This document shows, piece after piece, positions 26,119 to 34,564 of a DNA stretch of 64,000 nt. The position numbers and the translations under genes were made by a program. The stretch's first letter is position 1. The number at the start of each line of letters is the position of its first letter. The stretch comes from Stenomitos rutilans HA7619-LM2. Its GTDB lineage: Bacteria; Cyanobacteriota; Cyanobacteriia; Leptolyngbyales; Leptolyngbyaceae. The stretch spans positions 1 through 64,000 of the forward strand of contig JAHHIE010000025.1 in assembly GCA_019358945.1 (NCBI GenBank), written 5' to 3'. Under the pieces are notes generated by a model. That model saw nothing but the letters and a program-made list of their open reading frames with translations, was not told the DNA's origin and made no database searches.

Positions 26119-26433
26119 TTAATACTCCGAGAAATCAAAGGTATTGAACTCTGAAGCGGAAGCTTTTGTGGGTTTGACTGTCTCCCCCTCAATGGGTGTC
26201 GCATCGCGCAATTGATGAGCGCTTTGTTCCAGGGTGGTAATTTCGACATCAAGCACGTCCAAGCGGGATTGGATGCGATCGCGCCGTTCTGCCAAGGTGG
26301 TTAACTCTTGCTGGAGGCGCGTCTTCTCGTTCACTAGCTTGTAAATATCCAGATAAGCTGCTGCTTCCGTCTTCTGACGGGGCATGGTGCTAATTTTAGG
26401 GCGGATTTGCGATTGGGATGGATGGGGTCGCAT
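26119..26433 (-). CDS. Small coiled-coil protein, GvpV-like
   Basis: 104 residues. A basic N-terminus (MRPHPSQSQIRPK) precedes MPRQKTEAAAYLDIYKLVNE and a continuous heptad-like coiled coil (about 30-80: RLQQELTTLAERRDRI, RLDVLDVEITTLEQS), then an acidic tail. The 'AAYLDIYKL' block followed by a coiled coil resembles, from memory, cyanobacterial small proteins labelled GvpV (gas vesicle accessory). No other gvp gene lies in this window, so a gas vesicle role is not supported by context. The start is chosen at 26433 because AGGA lies just upstream (complement of 26437-26446); the frame itself extends to 26517. Confidence 0.55.
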   Translation of the reverse strand: MRPHPSQSQIRPKISTMPRQKTEAAAYLDIYKLVNEKTRLQQELTTLAERRDRIQSRLDVLDVEITTLEQSAHQLRDATPIEGETVKPTKASASEFNTFDFSEY

Positions 26434-26594
26434 GAAAATTCCTGATATTGATAGGGTTAGAGTGCCCAATTCAACCGACAAATTGCTACCGCTTGAGCAT
26501 CCGCTCGGATTGAGCAAGGTCAGCTATCGTAGTTGTCGGTAAGGCGCTATCGTTAACAGAAGTAGTGGCCGTTTCGACGTTTGTCAAAGATGCT

Positions 26595-27584
26595 ATGGAG
26601 CAACCTTCTAATCTTTTACTGAAACTGAGCCAGAAACTCTTTGAAGACGCTGGCGATCGCGCACAGTTTATTGATGCATTACTACACCCGAAAGCGTTTA
26701 ATCCTTGTATTCTTTGGTGCCAAGAAAAACCAAGCGATAGCCCATTTGAAACTGAACCACCTCTAATATGGCAGCCTGCTTTTGTGGAACGTTTGGCGAT
26801 CGAGCTAAAGCCAGGTCAACATCCGCTGCACAGTCAGGGGGCTTTCTACTGCCTTGATTTTTCCTCTGTTTTTGCCGCTTCTACCTTACTAACGCTTACA
26901 AAACCTGTAGATTTAGTCATTGATGTTTGCGCGTCACCGGGCGGTAAAAGTATTTTTGCCTGGACTGCTTTAAAGCCAAAGCAACTGCTAGGCAATGAGG
27001 TCATTGGTAAGCGTACAGGTGCGTTGATTTCTAATCTGAAACGATGCCAAATTCATCCGGCGATCGTGCTTCGCTTGGATTCAGAAATTTTAGCGAAAGA
27101 GATTCCTCAAACGGCTCAAGTTGTCATTGTAGATGCACCTTGTACGGGGCAATCGTTGCTAGCAAAAGGCGGAAAAGCGCCCGGTTGCTTTCATCCCATA
27201 ACGATTAATAGTAATGCAAAGCGGCAAAAGCGCATTTTGGCAAACTCAGCCCAGCTTGTTGTCGCTAATGGCTACCTGGCCTATATGACATGTGCGTATT
27301 CTCTCGAAGAAAATGAGCAGGTTGCTGCGTGGTTTTTAAGGCAATTTCCGCAATTTCAAGCGGTAAAGGTACCTCATCTAAGTTTGTATCAATCACACCT
27401 GACGGACTTCCCTTGCTATCGTATGTTTCCGCAACAAGGATTGGGAGCAGGTGCGTTTACTGTGTTATTCCAAAACACTCAGGATGGGCATCGTCGAGAA
27501 TTGCCTGAAACCTTTTTTACTCGTCCTGGGCTAACCGTTCTGCCTTTACCGGACAGAACGATCGCTACGCATTGTGAAGGGTGA
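26595..27584 (+). CDS. RNA cytosine-C5 methyltransferase (RsmB/NOP2/Sun family)
   Basis: About 329 residues. It shows the SAM-binding motif VIDVCASPGGKSIFAW (motif I), VVIVDAPCTGQSLLAKGG (motif IV, with the Cys that helps release product) and LAYMTCAYSLEENEQV (motif VI, whose TC Cys is the nucleophile). These mark an m5C methyltransferase acting on rRNA or tRNA. It lacks the N-terminal NusB-like domain of RsmB, so it is closer to the short Sun/NSUN-type enzymes. ATG 26595 is chosen; an in-frame GTG at 26565 would add ten residues. The 3' end converges on acnB with an 8-base gap. Confidence 0.85.
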   Translation: MEQPSNLLLKLSQKLFEDAGDRAQFIDALLHPKAFNPCILWCQEKPSDSPFETEPPLIWQPAFVERLAIELKPGQHPLHSQGAFYCLDFSSVFAASTLLTLTKPVDLVIDVCASPGGKSIFAWTALKPKQLLGNEVIGKRTGALISNLKRCQIHPAIVLRLDSEILAKEIPQTAQVVIVDAPCTGQSLLAKGGKAPGCFHPITINSNAKRQKRILANSAQLVVANGYLAYMTCAYSLEENEQVAAWFLRQFPQFQAVKVPHLSLYQSHLTDFPCYRMFPQQGLGAGAFTVLFQNTQDGHRRELPETFFTRPGLTVLPLPDRTIATHCEG

Positions 27585-27591
27585 GCAAGGA

Positions 27592-30204
27592 CTATCGCGC
27601 AGTTACGATCGGCATACCCAGGATATCTTCAATCCGAGGCATTTCGTTGAGGGGGATGACGCGACCTTCATCTTCAAAATCAGGGATCTGGTCGAAGTTG
27701 AGGTAGCGATAAAGGTCAGCCGCGAAAGGATCGATCTTTTGGGTGACGATCGCCATATATTCCTCAACCGTGGGAATTTTGCCCAACAGCGCGCAAACCG
27801 CTGCCAGTTCTGCCGAGCCAAGATACACCTGAGCGCCCTTGCCCATGCGATTGTTGAAGTTGCGCGTAGAGGTTGAGAAGACCGTTGTACCGTCTGCCAC
27901 TCGTGCCTGGTTGCCCATGCAGAGTGAGCATCCCGGCATTTCGGTTCTGGCTCCGGCAGCGGCGAAGATGCCATACATGCCTTCTTCTCGCAGTTGTTTT
28001 TCGTCCATGCGGGTAGGCGGGCAAATCCAGAGGCGCACTTTGACGGGACCTGCACCTTCGAGAATTTTGGCGGCGGCGCGATAGTGCCCAATGTTGGTCA
28101 TGCAGGAGCCGATAAAGACTTCGTGGACGGGATCGCCTGCACATTCAGACATCAGCTTCACGTTATCGGGATCGTTAGGAGCAGCAACGATCGGCTCCGT
28201 CACCTGATCCAAATCCACCTCAATAATTTCGGCATAGTCCGCATCGGGGTCAGCAGACATGAGGCTTGGGTCAGCCAACCATTGCTCCATTTTGGCAACG
28301 CGACGCAGAATGGTGCGCGCATCGCCGTAGCCTCGTGCCACCATATTTTTCAGCAAAGCGACGTTCGATCGCAGGTACTCTGCCACCGTATCCGTACTCA
28401 GCTTGATGGTCGAACCCGCACAGGAGCGTTCTGCCGTTGCATCCGTCAGTTCAAACGCTTGCTCCAGCTTCAGATCGGGTAGCCCTTCCATCTCCATGAT
28501 GCGACCGGAAAAGACGTTTTGCTTGTTCTCCTTAGAAACCGTCAGTAGTCCCCGTTGCATGGCGGTATAAGGAATGGCATTCACAATATCGCGTAGGGTG
28601 ACACCTGGTTGCAAGTTGCCTTTGAAGCGTACCAGCACCGATTCGGGCATATCTAGCGGCATCGCACCGAGGGCGGCGGCAAAGGCAACCAGACCGGAAC
28701 CTGCCGGAAAAGAGATTCCCAACGGAAAGCGAGTATGGGAATCGCCACCTGTGCCAACGGTGTCGGGCAGCAGCATCCGATTCAGCCACGAGTGGATAAT
28801 ACCGTCGCCGGGATGCAGCGCCACACCGCCGCGCTCATGCATAAAGTCAGGCAGATCTTTGTGGGTTTTAATATCGACTGGTTTAGGATAGGCAGCGGTA
28901 TGGCAGAAGCTTTGCATCACGAGATCGGCGCTAAAACCCAGGCAGGCAAGCTCTTTAAGTTCATCGCGGGTCATGGGCCCAGTCGTATCTTGCGATCCAA
29001 CGGTCGTCATTAAGGGTTCGCAGGAGGTGCCAGGACGCACACCGGGAAGTCCACACGCCTTGCCGACCATTTTTTGGGCCAATGTGAAGCCTTTGCCTGT
29101 ATCGACTGGCTGATGTGGACGGCGGAACAACGGGCTACAGTCTAGACCCATATCGGCGCGAATTTTATCCGTTAGCGTGCGACCAATTAAGAGTGGTATG
29201 CGTCCGCCTGCCCGTACTTCATCCAGGATGGTGTCGGGCTTGAGGGTGAAGGTGGAAAGCACTTCGCCCGCTTCGTTGGTGATTTCGCCTTTGTAGGGAT
29301 AGATCGTAATCACATCGCCCGTTTCAAGTCTGGTGACATCGCACTCGATCGGCAACGCTCCCGAATCTTCCGCCGTATTGAAGAAGATTGGCGCAATCTT
29401 GCCGCCCAGGATATAGCCACCCGTGCGCTTGTTCGGCACGAAGGGAATGTCGTCGCCAATGTGCCACAGCACGGAGTTGATGGCGGATTTCCGAGAAGAA
29501 CCTGTCCCAACGACATCGCCCACATAGGCAACGGGATGTCCTTTCTGTTTGAGGGTGGCGATTGTCTCCAAACTTCCTGGCTGGCGCGTCTCTAACATCA
29601 CCTGAGCGTGAAGAGGAATATCCGGTCGTGTGGTCGCGTGGGGCGCTGGCGAAAGATCGTCCGTGTTGGTTTCTCCGGGCACTTTGAACACCGTTACCGT
29701 AATCGCAGCGGCTAGCTCCAGGCGGCTCGTGAACCAGTCGGCGTTTGCCCAGGATTCAAGTACCTGCTGGGCATAGGGATTGCCACTTGCCGCAAGTTCC
29801 TGCACGTCATGGTAGGCATCATAAACCAGCAAAATTTTGCTCAACGCTTTGGCGGCTGTGGCTGGAATATCAGCATCGGAAACTTGCAGCAACTCGATCA
29901 ATGAATGAACGTTGTAGCCGCCCATCATGGTACCCAGGAGTTCAACCGCAGCTTGAGGCGACACCAGGGGACTGGTCGTTTCGCCTTTGGCGATCGCGGT
30001 TAAAAAGCCAGCCTTTACATAGGCGGCTTGATCAACACCGGGCGGCACCCGATCGCGCAAGAGCGTGAGCAAGAATTCTGCTTCTCCGACAGGTGGCTGC
30101 TTCAGTAGCTCGCCCAGTTCAGACATTTGTGCTGCACTCAACGGCAAGGGCGGTACCCCTTGAGCCGCACGATCGACCACATGTTGACGGTAGGATTCAA
30201 GCAT
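27592..30204 (-). CDS. acnB: Aconitate hydratase B
   Basis: 870 residues. It interconverts citrate and isocitrate (and is able to use 2-methylcitrate) in the TCA cycle. The N-terminal HEAT-like domain is followed by a swivel domain (GDVVGTGSSRKSAINSV near 230), then the catalytic core with TVGSQDTTGPMTRDELKELA, GTGGDSHTRFP, EVFIGSCMTNIGHYRAAA and PGCSLCMGNQARVADG. The Cys of GSCMTN and the CSLC pair bind the [4Fe-4S] cluster. Length and order match bacterial AcnB, the usual aconitase of cyanobacteria. The ATG at 30204 follows a 260-base upstream region with no gene. Confidence 0.96.
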   Translation of the reverse strand: MLESYRQHVVDRAAQGVPPLPLSAAQMSELGELLKQPPVGEAEFLLTLLRDRVPPGVDQAAYVKAGFLTAIAKGETTSPLVSPQAAVELLGTMMGGYNVHSLIELLQVSDADIPATAAKALSKILLVYDAYHDVQELAASGNPYAQQVLESWANADWFTSRLELAAAITVTVFKVPGETNTDDLSPAPHATTRPDIPLHAQVMLETRQPGSLETIATLKQKGHPVAYVGDVVGTGSSRKSAINSVLWHIGDDIPFVPNKRTGGYILGGKIAPIFFNTAEDSGALPIECDVTRLETGDVITIYPYKGEITNEAGEVLSTFTLKPDTILDEVRAGGRIPLLIGRTLTDKIRADMGLDCSPLFRRPHQPVDTGKGFTLAQKMVGKACGLPGVRPGTSCEPLMTTVGSQDTTGPMTRDELKELACLGFSADLVMQSFCHTAAYPKPVDIKTHKDLPDFMHERGGVALHPGDGIIHSWLNRMLLPDTVGTGGDSHTRFPLGISFPAGSGLVAFAAALGAMPLDMPESVLVRFKGNLQPGVTLRDIVNAIPYTAMQRGLLTVSKENKQNVFSGRIMEMEGLPDLKLEQAFELTDATAERSCAGSTIKLSTDTVAEYLRSNVALLKNMVARGYGDARTILRRVAKMEQWLADPSLMSADPDADYAEIIEVDLDQVTEPIVAAPNDPDNVKLMSECAGDPVHEVFIGSCMTNIGHYRAAAKILEGAGPVKVRLWICPPTRMDEKQLREEGMYGIFAAAGARTEMPGCSLCMGNQARVADGTTVFSTSTRNFNNRMGKGAQVYLGSAELAAVCALLGKIPTVEEYMAIVTQKIDPFAADLYRYLNFDQIPDFEDEGRVIPLNEMPRIEDILGMPIVTAR

Positions 30205-30465
30205 CGTTAGAGTCTCTACAGAGCGATAAAGGAATGTGTAAGGGCAGAGAAATTAAGAGTACAGATCGTCGATCGCTAAGATTACTTTCACCGCGCCACC
30301 TTTGCGGTGGGGATTGATACGTACTGCATAAAGAAGTGTACAAGACAGCGGCTGATCGATCTCAGCGGTTGTGCTTGGCAAGCACTTGATAGAGTCTGTA
30401 TCTCCAGTATGTCTTGCGAACGGTCTGACTTGTGAACAACGATGATGTGGGGCGATCGAGGAAAA

Positions 30466-30903
30466 ATGATGAATGATACAAACTATTGGGTTGGCGTTGC
30501 ATCTCGCAATCACGTTGTCCAGGGCGCAACATCAGGCATGTTTGGGATTGGTCACGGCAAGCGGCAACCCCTTGAGCAGATCGTTCCGGGCGACAAAATT
30601 GTGTTTTATGCGCCGAAAATTGACCATACCAAAACAGATAAAGCCAATGTCTTTCAGAAATTCAAAGGGTTTGGCACCGTGCTGGATGAACCGATTTTTA
30701 CGATAGACATCGCTGGTACGTGTGCGTTTCGGCGCAAAATTCAATTTGAAGGCATTGAGCAGGAAGCTTCTATTCAACCATTGATTGAGGAGCTTGACTT
30801 CATTTCTAATAAGACACGATGGGGGTTTCCCTTTCTACGCGGCTATATAGCCATCAGCAAAAAAGATTGGGATTGCATTATGCAGCACTTAACTGCCGCC
30901 TGA
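30466..30903 (+). CDS. EVE domain protein (UPF0310)
   Basis: 145 residues, a single EVE (PUA-like) domain. The start NYWVGVASRNHVVQG and the blocks PGDKIVFYAPKI, FKGFGTVLDEPIF and RWGFPFLRGYIAISKKDW fit the family. EVE domains bind modified bases in DNA or RNA; the target here is unknown. ATG at 30466 is chosen because GAGGA precedes it by a few bases, whereas the frame extends to 30442. It stands alone, divergent from acnB and convergent with the Rieske oxygenase gene. Confidence 0.83.
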   Translation: MMNDTNYWVGVASRNHVVQGATSGMFGIGHGKRQPLEQIVPGDKIVFYAPKIDHTKTDKANVFQKFKGFGTVLDEPIFTIDIAGTCAFRRKIQFEGIEQEASIQPLIEELDFISNKTRWGFPFLRGYIAISKKDWDCIMQHLTAA

Positions 30904-30985
30904 CGAGCTGAACCCTTCTAGAATTTACGCAAACCTCCGGAGATTTTCACCAAGCATCAGGCATCGTCACCAAGCGTCGTCGCTT

Positions 30986-31002
30986 AAACCTCCGAGGTTT
31001 TG
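30986..31002. terminator. Short hairpin between convergent genes, possible bidirectional terminator
   Basis: AAACCTCCGAGGTTT can fold with six base pairs and a three-base loop, followed by T/G. It lies between the convergent EVE and Rieske oxygenase genes. A related incomplete word (AAACCTCCGGAG) occurs at about 30932. The stem is short, so the call is weak. Confidence 0.3.
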
Positions 31003-31043
31003 GTCAAGAGGCGTCAGTCCTACCTGTAAAAGTGTCACTGGCT

Positions 31044-32036
31044 CTACTGATGCGATCGCGACCCACTAACTGTTCCGAAGCGCAGGCCCATCTCCTGTAG
31101 CCATTTACGATAGGCAATTAAGGTGCGATCGCTATTGAGCAGCAAATCCGTCTGACCACCCAGTGGCAGCAGAGCGGGACGTTGTGCTTGAATGATGGGA
31201 ATGTCCTGGTTCAGAATTTTTTCTTGCCACGCAATCAGTTCGTCCGCAGGCGTTTCGTGATCATAATTCAGCGCCATCCACATCCAGAGCGTGCTGCTCA
31301 AAGCGGCATGGGGTGTGACACAGAAGAGAATGGAAAAGCGGGTGCCTTCGGATTCTTTGGCTAAATAAGCGGTGAACGGACGGAGCGCACGGTAGGTATA
31401 GGCAACCACCCCACCCTGACCCGTACCATAGGGGTTGGGTTGATAGACGCTCACTCCTTTAGAAAGTACACCGTCTGGCTCGATCGTCGTCCCATAATCC
31501 TCAATTTCAGGATAGGCCGCGTCGCCCAAAATACCCTCATGGATAAAGGGAAAGTGCGCCACATCGAGAAAGTTTTCGATCGCCCTTAGCCCACACAGTT
31601 CAAACGCCCCGTAAGGCCCGCACAGCAGCTTGCGATAGGTCGGATCATCCCATTCGGGAAAGGGTGGAATGTCGTGTGTGGGTTCACCGATCGCGACCCA
31701 AATCAAGTTGTAGCGCTCTTCTACACGATACGTTTGCACCTGAGCGCGTTTGGGGATGGTTTGCTCAGGATGCGCTGGGATGTGGACACATTGCCCCTCG
31801 CTGTTATACTTCCAGCCGTGATAGGGACAGACTAAGGTGGCACCATCTACAGCACCACAGGAAAGCCGCGTCCCGCGATGGGCGCACACATCCTGACAGG
31901 CGTAAACTTGACCGCCAGTGCGCCAGAGTACCAACTCTTCTTCTAATAGACGAACGGGCAGCAAGGAGCCTTCTGGCACATCCTCCGATCGAGCCACTGG
32001 ATGCCAATCATTCAGAACCACTGGATCATCAACCAT
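31044..32036 (-). CDS. Rieske non-heme iron oxygenase alpha subunit
   Basis: 330 residues. The N-terminal Rieske domain has CAHRGTRLSCG (Cys-x-His) and LVCPYHGWKYNSEGQC (Cys-x-x-His), which bind a [2Fe-2S] cluster. The C-terminal domain has ENFLDVAHFPFIHEG, the Asp-x-x-His-x4-His site for mononuclear iron. It has the layout of ring-hydroxylating and O-demethylating oxygenases such as vanillate demethylase, PaO-like enzymes and HpxD. It starts 15 bases after the guanine deaminase stop on the same strand, so it is very probably co-transcribed with a purine catabolic gene. No reductase gene is adjacent. The substrate is unknown; a purine is suggested by context only. Confidence 0.88.
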   Translation of the reverse strand: MVDDPVVLNDWHPVARSEDVPEGSLLPVRLLEEELVLWRTGGQVYACQDVCAHRGTRLSCGAVDGATLVCPYHGWKYNSEGQCVHIPAHPEQTIPKRAQVQTYRVEERYNLIWVAIGEPTHDIPPFPEWDDPTYRKLLCGPYGAFELCGLRAIENFLDVAHFPFIHEGILGDAAYPEIEDYGTTIEPDGVLSKGVSVYQPNPYGTGQGGVVAYTYRALRPFTAYLAKESEGTRFSILFCVTPHAALSSTLWMWMALNYDHETPADELIAWQEKILNQDIPIIQAQRPALLPLGGQTDLLLNSDRTLIAYRKWLQEMGLRFGTVSGSRSHQ

Positions 32037-32050
32037 CTTGCGTTCCTCTG

Positions 32051-33394
32051 CTAAGCGCCACCCATCTGCTTATATACCTTATTCTCATACGCCAGCTCAC
32101 CCATGATGTACGTGGCGTGAATCGCACGATCGTCTCCCATCATCATCGTGGCAAAGGCTTGGTCAGCCAGTTCTGCCACTGAGGGTGCGATCGCGGTGGG
32201 ATTGCGCCGTGCCATGAGTGGGGTCGCTTTGGGATCGATCACAATAAAATCAGCTTCCTTCCCTGGCTCAAAATTGCCCAGTGTGTTCTCTAACGATAGC
32301 GCTCTGGCACCTCCCAACGTAGCGAGAAATAATGCTTGGAAAGCGGAGAGATTTTCCCCCCGCAATTGCGTCACTTTATAAGCCTCACTCGCAGTTTGTA
32401 ACATTGAAAAACTCGTCCCGCCGCCAACATCCGTACCCAAGCCGACTTTCACGGGCGCTTCTACAGACTTTGCTTTTTTCAAGTTAAAGAGTCCGCTTCC
32501 CAAAAACAGGTTCGAGGTGGGGCAAAAGGCGATCGCCGAGTGTGCCTCCGACAACCGCTGAAACTCCGCATCGGTCAACTGCACGCCATGAGCAAACACA
32601 GATTTATCACCGACTAGCCCTGCGCGATCGTAGACATCTAAATAGCCCTTACTTTCAGGAAATAACTCTGCGACTAGCCTGACTTCATTCACGTTTTCTG
32701 ATAAGTGTGTGTGCATGTAAACATCTGGAAACTCAGCCAGTAGCTTTCCTGCCAGTCTCAGTTGTTCATCGCTGGATGTCACCGCAAACCGGGGCGTGAT
32801 GGCATACAAGAGGCGATCGTGCTTGTGCCATTTCTCAATGAGTTGTTTGCTCGCTGTATAAGCTGTTTCAGGCGTATCCGTCAAAAAGTCTGGCGCACGA
32901 CGATCCATCAGCACTTTGCCTGCAATCATGCGGAGATGGCGACGGCTCGCTTCTTCAAAAAACGCATCCACCGATTGCGGATAAACCGTCGTAAACACCA
33001 ACGCCGTTGTCGTTCCATGCTTCAACAACTCATCCAAAAAAAATGACGCAATTTCCTGAGCGTAGGCTTTGTCCTTAAACTTACCCTCCGTTGGAAACGT
33101 ATACTTGCTCAACCATTCCAGCAGTTGCGCTCCATACGCTGCAATCATCTCCGTCTGTGGAAAGTGAATGTGCGTGTCAATAAACCCCGGCATAATAAGT
33201 CGATCGGGATAAGCCGTAATGGAAAGACCCGCACAGCGTTCCCGGAGGCTTTCGTAAGCTCCTAATGTTTTAACGTTGCCATCTTCTAAAATCAGCAAAC
33301 CGTCGGGCAGATAACGGACGCTATCTGCCTCTGAGGCATAGAATGGATCATCCACAAAATCGAGAAACGCACCACGAAACGCCTTTAAAGTCAC
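32051..33394 (-). CDS. guaD: Guanine deaminase
   Basis: 447 residues, metal-dependent amidohydrolase. It deaminates guanine to xanthine and ammonia. Signatures seen: PGFIDTHIHFPQTEMIAAYG (zinc-binding His-x-His and the guanine deaminase-specific FPQ), MHTHLSENVNEVRLVAELFP, VFAHGVQLTDAEF, AFCPTSNLFLGSGLFNL and VGLGTDVGGGTSFSML. These are all characteristic of GuaD and not of cytosine or atrazine-type deaminases. The start is GTG at 33394. It heads a two-gene minus-strand unit with the Rieske oxygenase, and it is divergent from HIU hydrolase, 225 bases away. Confidence 0.93.
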   Translation of the reverse strand: MTLKAFRGAFLDFVDDPFYASEADSVRYLPDGLLILEDGNVKTLGAYESLRERCAGLSITAYPDRLIMPGFIDTHIHFPQTEMIAAYGAQLLEWLSKYTFPTEGKFKDKAYAQEIASFFLDELLKHGTTTALVFTTVYPQSVDAFFEEASRRHLRMIAGKVLMDRRAPDFLTDTPETAYTASKQLIEKWHKHDRLLYAITPRFAVTSSDEQLRLAGKLLAEFPDVYMHTHLSENVNEVRLVAELFPESKGYLDVYDRAGLVGDKSVFAHGVQLTDAEFQRLSEAHSAIAFCPTSNLFLGSGLFNLKKAKSVEAPVKVGLGTDVGGGTSFSMLQTASEAYKVTQLRGENLSAFQALFLATLGGARALSLENTLGNFEPGKEADFIVIDPKATPLMARRNPTAIAPSVAELADQAFATMMMGDDRAIHATYIMGELAYENKVYKQMGGA

Positions 33395-33444
33395 GCTATC
33401 AGTCCAAAAGAGTAAGTAAAGGATTGATCAAGGAGATTTGTCTC

Positions 33445-33549
33445 ATGAAATCATACCCTTCCAGCAAGCGCGTATCTAAAGTGACAAAAGCGAGGGCAGA
33501 AAGGGAGAGAGTCGGGAGTCGGGAGTCGGGCGAAAAATACAAAGGCTGA
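33445..33549 (+). CDS. Possible short leader peptide, 34 residues
   Basis: ATG at 33445 is preceded by a strong AAGGAG nine bases upstream. The frame encodes a very basic Lys/Arg/Ser-rich peptide (MKSYPSSKRVSKVTK) whose second half is translated from GAGTCGGGAGTCGGG-type repeats. It lies between guaD and uraH, 71 bases ahead of uraH on the same strand. It may be a genuine small gene spoiled by repeats, or a chance frame behind a real SD-like word. Confidence 0.22.
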   Translation: MKSYPSSKRVSKVTKARAERERVGSRESGEKYKG

Positions 33550-33619
33550 ATTCTGACTCCTGATCCCTCCCCCCTATCCCTTCCCCCCCAATCTCAACTC
33601 TCTTCACCCCTTACTTTCT

Positions 33620-33979
33620 ATGTCTGGCAAACTGACAACACATGTTCTTGATACGGCTCAGGGTTGTCCGGCGGCTGGTTTGGCGATCGCGCTCTGGTTG
33701 ATCGCGCCAGCTGGCGAAAAAACGCTGTTGAAAACGGTACTCACGAATGCGGATGGACGCACTGATAGCCCGCTATTAGCGGATGGAGCATTGCAGGTGG
33801 GGGTGTATGAACTGATTTTTAGTGCTGGTGCGTACTTTGCCCAACACCTTCAGGACTTGCCCAATCCACCTTTTTTGCATGAGATTCCCATTCAATTTGG
33901 TATTGCCGATCCCAATGCTCACTATCACGTGCCGTTGCTGGCTTCACCCTGGTCGTACAGCACGTATCGGGGGAGTTAG
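33620..33979 (+). CDS. uraH: 5-Hydroxyisourate hydrolase
   Basis: 119 residues, transthyretin-like protein. It hydrolyses 5-hydroxyisourate, the product of urate oxidation, to OHCU on the way to allantoin. Family marks are present: KLTTHVLDTAQGCPAAGLAI at the start (with the active-site His), PNAHYHVPLLASPWSYSTYRGS at the end. The terminal YRGS tetrapeptide separates HIU hydrolases from animal transthyretin. It is divergent from guaD and the Rieske oxygenase, suggesting a purine degradation locus. No urate oxidase or xanthine dehydrogenase gene is visible nearby. Confidence 0.95.
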   Translation: MSGKLTTHVLDTAQGCPAAGLAIALWLIAPAGEKTLLKTVLTNADGRTDSPLLADGALQVGVYELIFSAGAYFAQHLQDLPNPPFLHEIPIQFGIADPNAHYHVPLLASPWSYSTYRGS

Positions 33980-33988
33980 GGGTAAGTT

Positions 33989-34564
33989 TCACCAAAGCGA
34001 TCGCAGATTGAGCACCAATCGAGGCAAAACAGCTTCATCTGACAAAGTTACTGGAGCCTCCAGGCTTTCTAATGGTTGATTGGGACGATAGATTTCAACA
34101 GTGCGATGTTTGCGGTTCAGCAACCAGCCAAGCGTTACGCCGTTTTCCATATACTCTCGCATCTTCGCCTGTGCATCGCTAAGGTCATCACTAGGAGACA
34201 TCAGTTCCAAGACGAAATCGGGCGAGATCGGTGGAAATTTTTGCTTTTGTTCTGGAGTCAGTGCATCCCATCGGTCTTGTTTGATCCAGGCCACATCGGG
34301 CGATCGAAGCGCTTGATGTGGCAACCTAAAACACGTTGAAGAATCGAAGACAATCCCAAGTTTCGCGTGTCGATTCCAGATGACAAAGTCTGCATTTAAT
34401 TCCGAGTTGTAGCTGCCTGTTTCGCCGCCTGTTGGTGCCACGATCACTAATTCTCCTCGCGTGGTGCGTTCAAATTTGACATCAGGATTGGCTCGACAAA
34501 GTTGTGCAAAATGCTCGTCGGTCATTTGCACGATCGCGTTGAAGTTGATGGTGAACGCAGTCAT
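33989..34564 (-). CDS. Uma2-family (DUF820) restriction endonuclease-like protein
   Basis: 191 residues. The PD-(D/E)XK-like core is visible: [54 protein letters not shown] and [20 protein letters not shown] (the last Asp/Glu-x-Lys-like region is FVLELMSP with the downstream Lys). These proteins are hugely expanded in cyanobacteria and their biological role is unclear. Its ATG overlaps the mnmG stop (bases 34561-34564), so it is translationally coupled to mnmG. Two more family members are in the window: an intact one at 57166 and a remnant at 154-476. Confidence 0.87.
   Translation of the reverse strand: MTAFTINFNAIVQMTDEHFAQLCRANPDVKFERTTRGELVIVAPTGGETGSYNSELNADFVIWNRHAKLGIVFDSSTCFRLPHQALRSPDVAWIKQDRWDALTPEQKQKFPPISPDFVLELMSPSDDLSDAQAKMREYMENGVTLGWLLNRKHRTVEIYRPNQPLESLEAPVTLSDEAVLPRLVLNLRSLW

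Noticed and set aside
30253-30513. Minus-strand frame upstream of the EVE gene
   Set aside because: It overlaps the EVE start region and reads as a mixture of His/Ile/Cys without features; the stretch is better explained as the upstream region shared by acnB and the EVE gene.
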